A stretch of DNA of 64,000 bases, taken from positions 372,001 to 436,000 of the forward strand of contig NZ_BNAS01000001.1 of the NCBI RefSeq assembly GCF_014653785.1. The letters run 5' to 3'. The notes under the pieces are model-generated. The model saw only the letters and a list, made by a program, of their open reading frames with translations, did no database searches and was not told the origin of the DNA. Positions 61,566 to 64,000 of this stretch are shown here, in pieces. Each line of letters opens with the position of its first letter. The stretch's first letter is position 1. Source of the stretch: Promicromonospora soli. Lineage in GTDB: Bacteria > Actinomycetota > Actinomycetes > Actinomycetales > Cellulomonadaceae. The position numbers and the translations under genes are program-made.

Positions 61566-62567
61566 ATGGAGCTCAAGGAGCAGGTGCTCGACGAGGCAGC
61601 GGCCAAGGCGTCGTTCAGCGGGATCGTCACCGTCGACGTCGGCGACCGCCGCGAAGTTGAGCGTTGCTACGGGTTCGCCCACCGGGCGCTGCGGGTCCCG
61701 AACACCGCCGGCACACGGTTTGCCATCGCCAGCGGCAGCAAGGTGTTCACTGCGCTCGCCGTCCTCCGACTCGTCGAACAGGGCGTGCTGGGCCTCGGCG
61801 ACCGCGTTCGCCCGCTGCTCGGCGACGATCTGCCGCTCATCGACGACGACGTCACGGTCGAGCAGCTGCTCACCCACACGTCCGGCATCGGCGACTACCT
61901 CGACGAGGAGGCCGAATGGGACGCCGCCGACTACGTCCTGCCGGTGCCCGTGCACACGCTCGCCGAGACGGAAGCGTTCGTGCCCGTCCTCGACGGCTAC
62001 CCGCAGGCGTTCCCGCCCGGCGAGCGGTTCGCCTACAACAATGGCGGATACGTAGTCCTGGCCCTGCTGGCCGAACGGGCGAGCGGGCGCGGCTTCCACG
62101 AGCTCGTCGAGCAGGACGTGTGCGACCGAGCGCGGCTGGCGGCGACTCGGTTCCTGCGTTCCGACGAGCTGCCCGGCGACGCCGCGCTCGGCTACCTGCA
62201 CGCCACCGGCTACCGCACGAACGTGCTGCACCTTCCCGTCCGCGGAAACGGCGACGGTGGCATCTACACCACCGCCAACGATCTGCACACGTTCTGGCAG
62301 GCACTGACGGCAGGCCGCATCGTGTCGCCCGGGACGGTCGCCGAGATGAGCCGGCCCCGCCACGACGTGCCGGCCGAGAACCTCCGCTACGGCCTGGGCC
62401 TGTGGCTGCACCACAGCGGGCCGGCCCTGGTCATCGAGGGCTACGACGCCGGCGTCTCGTTCCGCTCGACGCACGACCCCCGGACGCGGACCACCGCCAC
62501 CGTCGTCGGCAACACCTCAGAGGGCGCGTGGCCGGTCATAGGCGCCGTCGCGCCGCTCTTCGACTGA
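61566..62567 (+). CDS. Serine beta-lactamase/penicillin-binding-protein-like hydrolase
   Basis: This is a 333-residue class C-type beta-lactamase-family protein. SxxK appears in FAIASGSKVFTALAVLRL (Ser and Lys), and YxN in FAYNNGGYVVLALLAE. HTSGIGDYLDEEAEW fits the family. The last KTG-type motif is seen only as HHSGPALV. No signal peptide is seen, so it is probably an intracellular esterase or peptidase rather than an antibiotic-resistance enzyme. The ATG is at 61566. Confidence 0.85.
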   Translation: MELKEQVLDEAAAKASFSGIVTVDVGDRREVERCYGFAHRALRVPNTAGTRFAIASGSKVFTALAVLRLVEQGVLGLGDRVRPLLGDDLPLIDDDVTVEQLLTHTSGIGDYLDEEAEWDAADYVLPVPVHTLAETEAFVPVLDGYPQAFPPGERFAYNNGGYVVLALLAERASGRGFHELVEQDVCDRARLAATRFLRSDELPGDAALGYLHATGYRTNVLHLPVRGNGDGGIYTTANDLHTFWQALTAGRIVSPGTVAEMSRPRHDVPAENLRYGLGLWLHHSGPALVIEGYDAGVSFRSTHDPRTRTTATVVGNTSEGAWPVIGAVAPLFD

Positions 62568-62592
62568 CGCCACACGTGTCCCCGGGTGCACC

Positions 62593-63015
62593 CTGAGCGA
62601 CCGGGAGGCGGAGCTCCTGGCGCTGGTCTACGGGGCCGTGACCACGCCGCGCGCGGCGAAGAAGCTGCTCACGCTGTACCAGCTGGTCCGGTTCGCGACG
62701 AGGCCCGACGGCGACTTGCGGCCCGCCGCCCTCCTGCTGGCCCTGCTCGTGGGCGCTCCCGAGCAGACCGCGCAACTACTCGGCGAGCTCGAGGACCGGG
62801 CCGACGCCGCGCACCTCACCGCCGTGATCGAGACCCTGGGCGGCCAGCACGCGTCCGCAGGCCACGAGCGGTGCGCCGCGTGCGCGGCATGGCGGCGGAT
62901 GCACGGCGTCGCGGAGCGCGCAGCTGCCGCGGGAGTCCCCGCCGAGGTGGGCAGTTACCGCGCGTGGGTGCGCGAGGTGGCGCGGTTCAGCTTCCACACG
63001 ACGGAGCGGCACTGA
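62593..63015 (+). CDS. C-terminal-like hypothetical protein
   Basis: The frame reads LSDREAELLALVYGAVTTPRAAKKLLTLYQLVRFATRPDGDLRP and a Cys-containing end (GHERCAACAAWRRM). It resembles the C-terminal part of NTPases that end with VNTYRLLR-type motifs (KAP/STAND-like), without their NTPase domain. The only classic start (GTG, 62638) lies inside the homologous part. A truncated gene is therefore likely. The start is set at 62593 where the frame opens after an upstream non-start codon. Confidence 0.4.
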   Translation: MSDREAELLALVYGAVTTPRAAKKLLTLYQLVRFATRPDGDLRPAALLLALLVGAPEQTAQLLGELEDRADAAHLTAVIETLGGQHASAGHERCAACAAWRRMHGVAERAAAAGVPAEVGSYRAWVREVARFSFHTTERH

Positions 63016-63235
63016 CCTGGCGCAGCATTTCGTGCGCCTATGTGTTCCCGTCCGGGTACGAGGTCGTCTGCCAGCTAACGGCAGGTGTTCTGCTAGGCAT
63101 TCGCGGTTCAGTCGAGCAGCCTTCAATATCGTGGCAATGCGGTCATTTCTACATTAACTTGATTCGCGGCGGTGTTGTCTGAGGGGGCACGCACATCGCG
63201 CGCGACTTGGCGGTGCCCTCGAAAAGGGGCGCGTG
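63016..63235. promoter_or_regulatory. AT-enriched promoter region of the last gene
   Basis: The gap between two genes contains an AT-rich block (about 63126-63160, ATATCGTGGCAATG ... TTTCTACATTAACTTGATT) in a GC-rich genome, probably the promoter of the secreted protein. No clear operator is seen. Confidence 0.4.
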
Positions 63236-64000
63236 ATGGTGTGGAGTAGTGACAGGTCCGACGGCTGGCCAAGACGGTGGTTCGTCGGCATCCTGGCAGC
63301 GACGCTGGTGCTCTCGCCGGGCGTCGCGACAGCGTCAGCTTCCGGCTCGGTGCAGACAACGGCCTCGGACGACCAGGGCGGGGACCAGGACGGTCTCCTC
63401 GACGGACTTCTCGACGGGCTGGTCGGGCCAGGGGGCAAGGAGCCGGACCCGGGGAACGGCTCCACCGTTCCCAGCCCTTCCGGCAGCGAGGGCGAACCGG
63501 CGGTCGGCAGCACGCCGGACCCGACCGACGGCACCACCGAGCCGGGTGGGACGCGTGAGCGTCCCGCGGCTCAGGACGACCCGGACGACGTCGACCCGCT
63601 CGCCGCCCCGAAGGTACCCCGGACCTGCGACAAGACGTACAACATCAAGAACCCGCCCCGGCCCGGCACCCTGCCGGGCGAACGCCCGCCGGGCGCCTAC
63701 GAGTTCCGCAGCAGGGGGGACGTCGCGAGGACGTACGACCTCAACTGGCCCCGTCTGACACTGTCCGGCCTGAAGGCACCCACGGCCGCAGATCTCGCCA
63801 ACATCAGCCTGAAGAAGAAGTATGACAACGCGACGATCGAGCACGCCTACCAGTACTGGCAGAAGCATCTGAACGCGCACAAGAAGAAGGGCACGGACCC
63901 CGGCACGTGGGAGGACTACCTCGCGCACAGCTACATCAACGGTGAGGGGAACGGCCGCCGCGGCCCGGCATACGAGCAGGACGTCGCGGAGTTCATGGAG
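63236..64000 (+). CDS. Secreted protein of unknown family, N-terminal part (runs off window)
   Basis: The visible 255 residues start with a basic segment and a signal helix (WFVGILAATLVLSPGVATASA), followed by a long Asp/Gly/Pro-rich linker (about residues 40-130) and then a domain with CDKTYNIKNPPRPGTLPGER, GAYEFRSRGDVARTYDLNW, KKKYDNATIEHAYQYWQKHL, NAHKKKGTDPGTWEDYLAHSYI. Such an arrangement is seen in secreted effector or surface proteins; I do not recognise the C-terminal domain. AAGGGG lies about 8 bp before the ATG. The reading frame is open to the end of the window. Confidence 0.75.
   Translation, partial: MVWSSDRSDGWPRRWFVGILAATLVLSPGVATASASGSVQTTASDDQGGDQDGLLDGLLDGLVGPGGKEPDPGNGSTVPSPSGSEGEPAVGSTPDPTDGTTEPGGTRERPAAQDDPDDVDPLAAPKVPRTCDKTYNIKNPPRPGTLPGERPPGAYEFRSRGDVARTYDLNWPRLTLSGLKAPTAADLANISLKKKYDNATIEHAYQYWQKHLNAHKKKGTDPGTWEDYLAHSYINGEGNGRRGPAYEQDVAEFME

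Noticed and set aside
61566-62567. Antibiotic-resistance beta-lactamase
   Set aside because: The protein has no signal peptide and the KTG motif is not kept, so an intracellular esterase/peptidase role fits better.
1-64000. CRISPR array, tRNA or rRNA genes, plasmid or phage origin
   Set aside because: No regularly spaced repeat, no cloverleaf-like segment and no rRNA signature was noticed on reading; a dedicated scan was not possible.

Overview
The window is 64 kb of very GC-rich DNA with GTG and TTG starts, dense 4-bp stop/start overlaps, an F420-dependent glucose-6-phosphate dehydrogenase and many secreted glycoside-active enzymes. This fits an actinobacterium of the Micrococcales, probably a Cellulosimicrobium, Promicromonospora or Isoptericola-like plant-polymer degrader. 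The genus is an inference from gene content; no rRNA or tRNA gene was seen.

Layout. 1-3.9 kb: a truncated multicopper oxidase with a small membrane protein, a two-component system (DesK-like kinase, NarL-like regulator) and F420-dependent G6P dehydrogenase. 3.9-14.4 kb: a leucine/isovalerate catabolism cluster (HMG-CoA lyase, methylcrotonyl-CoA carboxylase alpha and beta, TetR regulator, acyl-CoA dehydrogenase, enoyl-CoA hydratase). It carries two copies of an 18-bp palindromic site and is interrupted by an L-fucose-isomerase-like gene and a GH4 alpha-galactosidase. 14.4-23.1 kb: housekeeping-type genes (RNA methyltransferase, two tandem GNAT paralogues, DUF554 membrane protein, SDR, cobalamin-dependent methionine synthase). 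23.1-30.6 kb: an accessory stretch with IS remnants, a vanillate-demethylase-like oxygenase/reductase pair flanked by an inverted fragment of its own reductase gene, an MFS transporter, a broken MarR gene, a Crp-type regulator, a berberine-bridge-type oxidoreductase and a YchF tail fragment.

30.7-51.8 kb is the most coherent system. It is a GntR-linked locus that appears to release and oxidise L-fucose or a close 6-deoxyhexose. The catabolic part has an ABC importer without its ATPase, mutarotase, aldose 1-dehydrogenase, lactonase, an unusual enolase-superfamily protein, SDR, zinc alcohol dehydrogenase and 2-hydroxyacid dehydrogenase. The extracellular part has two GH141-like beta-helix proteins, a GH29 alpha-L-fucosidase and a GH43, three of these four ending in ricin-type lectin modules. 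No aldolase or hydrolase for the last step of the known pathway is visible. A Tat-exported lyase-like protein with an AbfB module (53.6-55.2 kb) may be an outlying member.

Between the fucose locus and the lyase (51.8-53.6 kb) is a graveyard of gene fragments: recB/recD, a sigma factor and a propeller-like protein. The last 8.5 kb holds an AAA ATPase, a tightly coupled operon of three small proteins and a HAD phosphatase divergent from a large XRE regulator (a 3' fragment of a paralogue sits at 44.2 kb next to an IS-like hairpin), a bacterial expansin, a coiled-coil membrane-anchored protein, a serine beta-lactamase-family protein, and the start of an unrecognised secreted protein that runs off the window.
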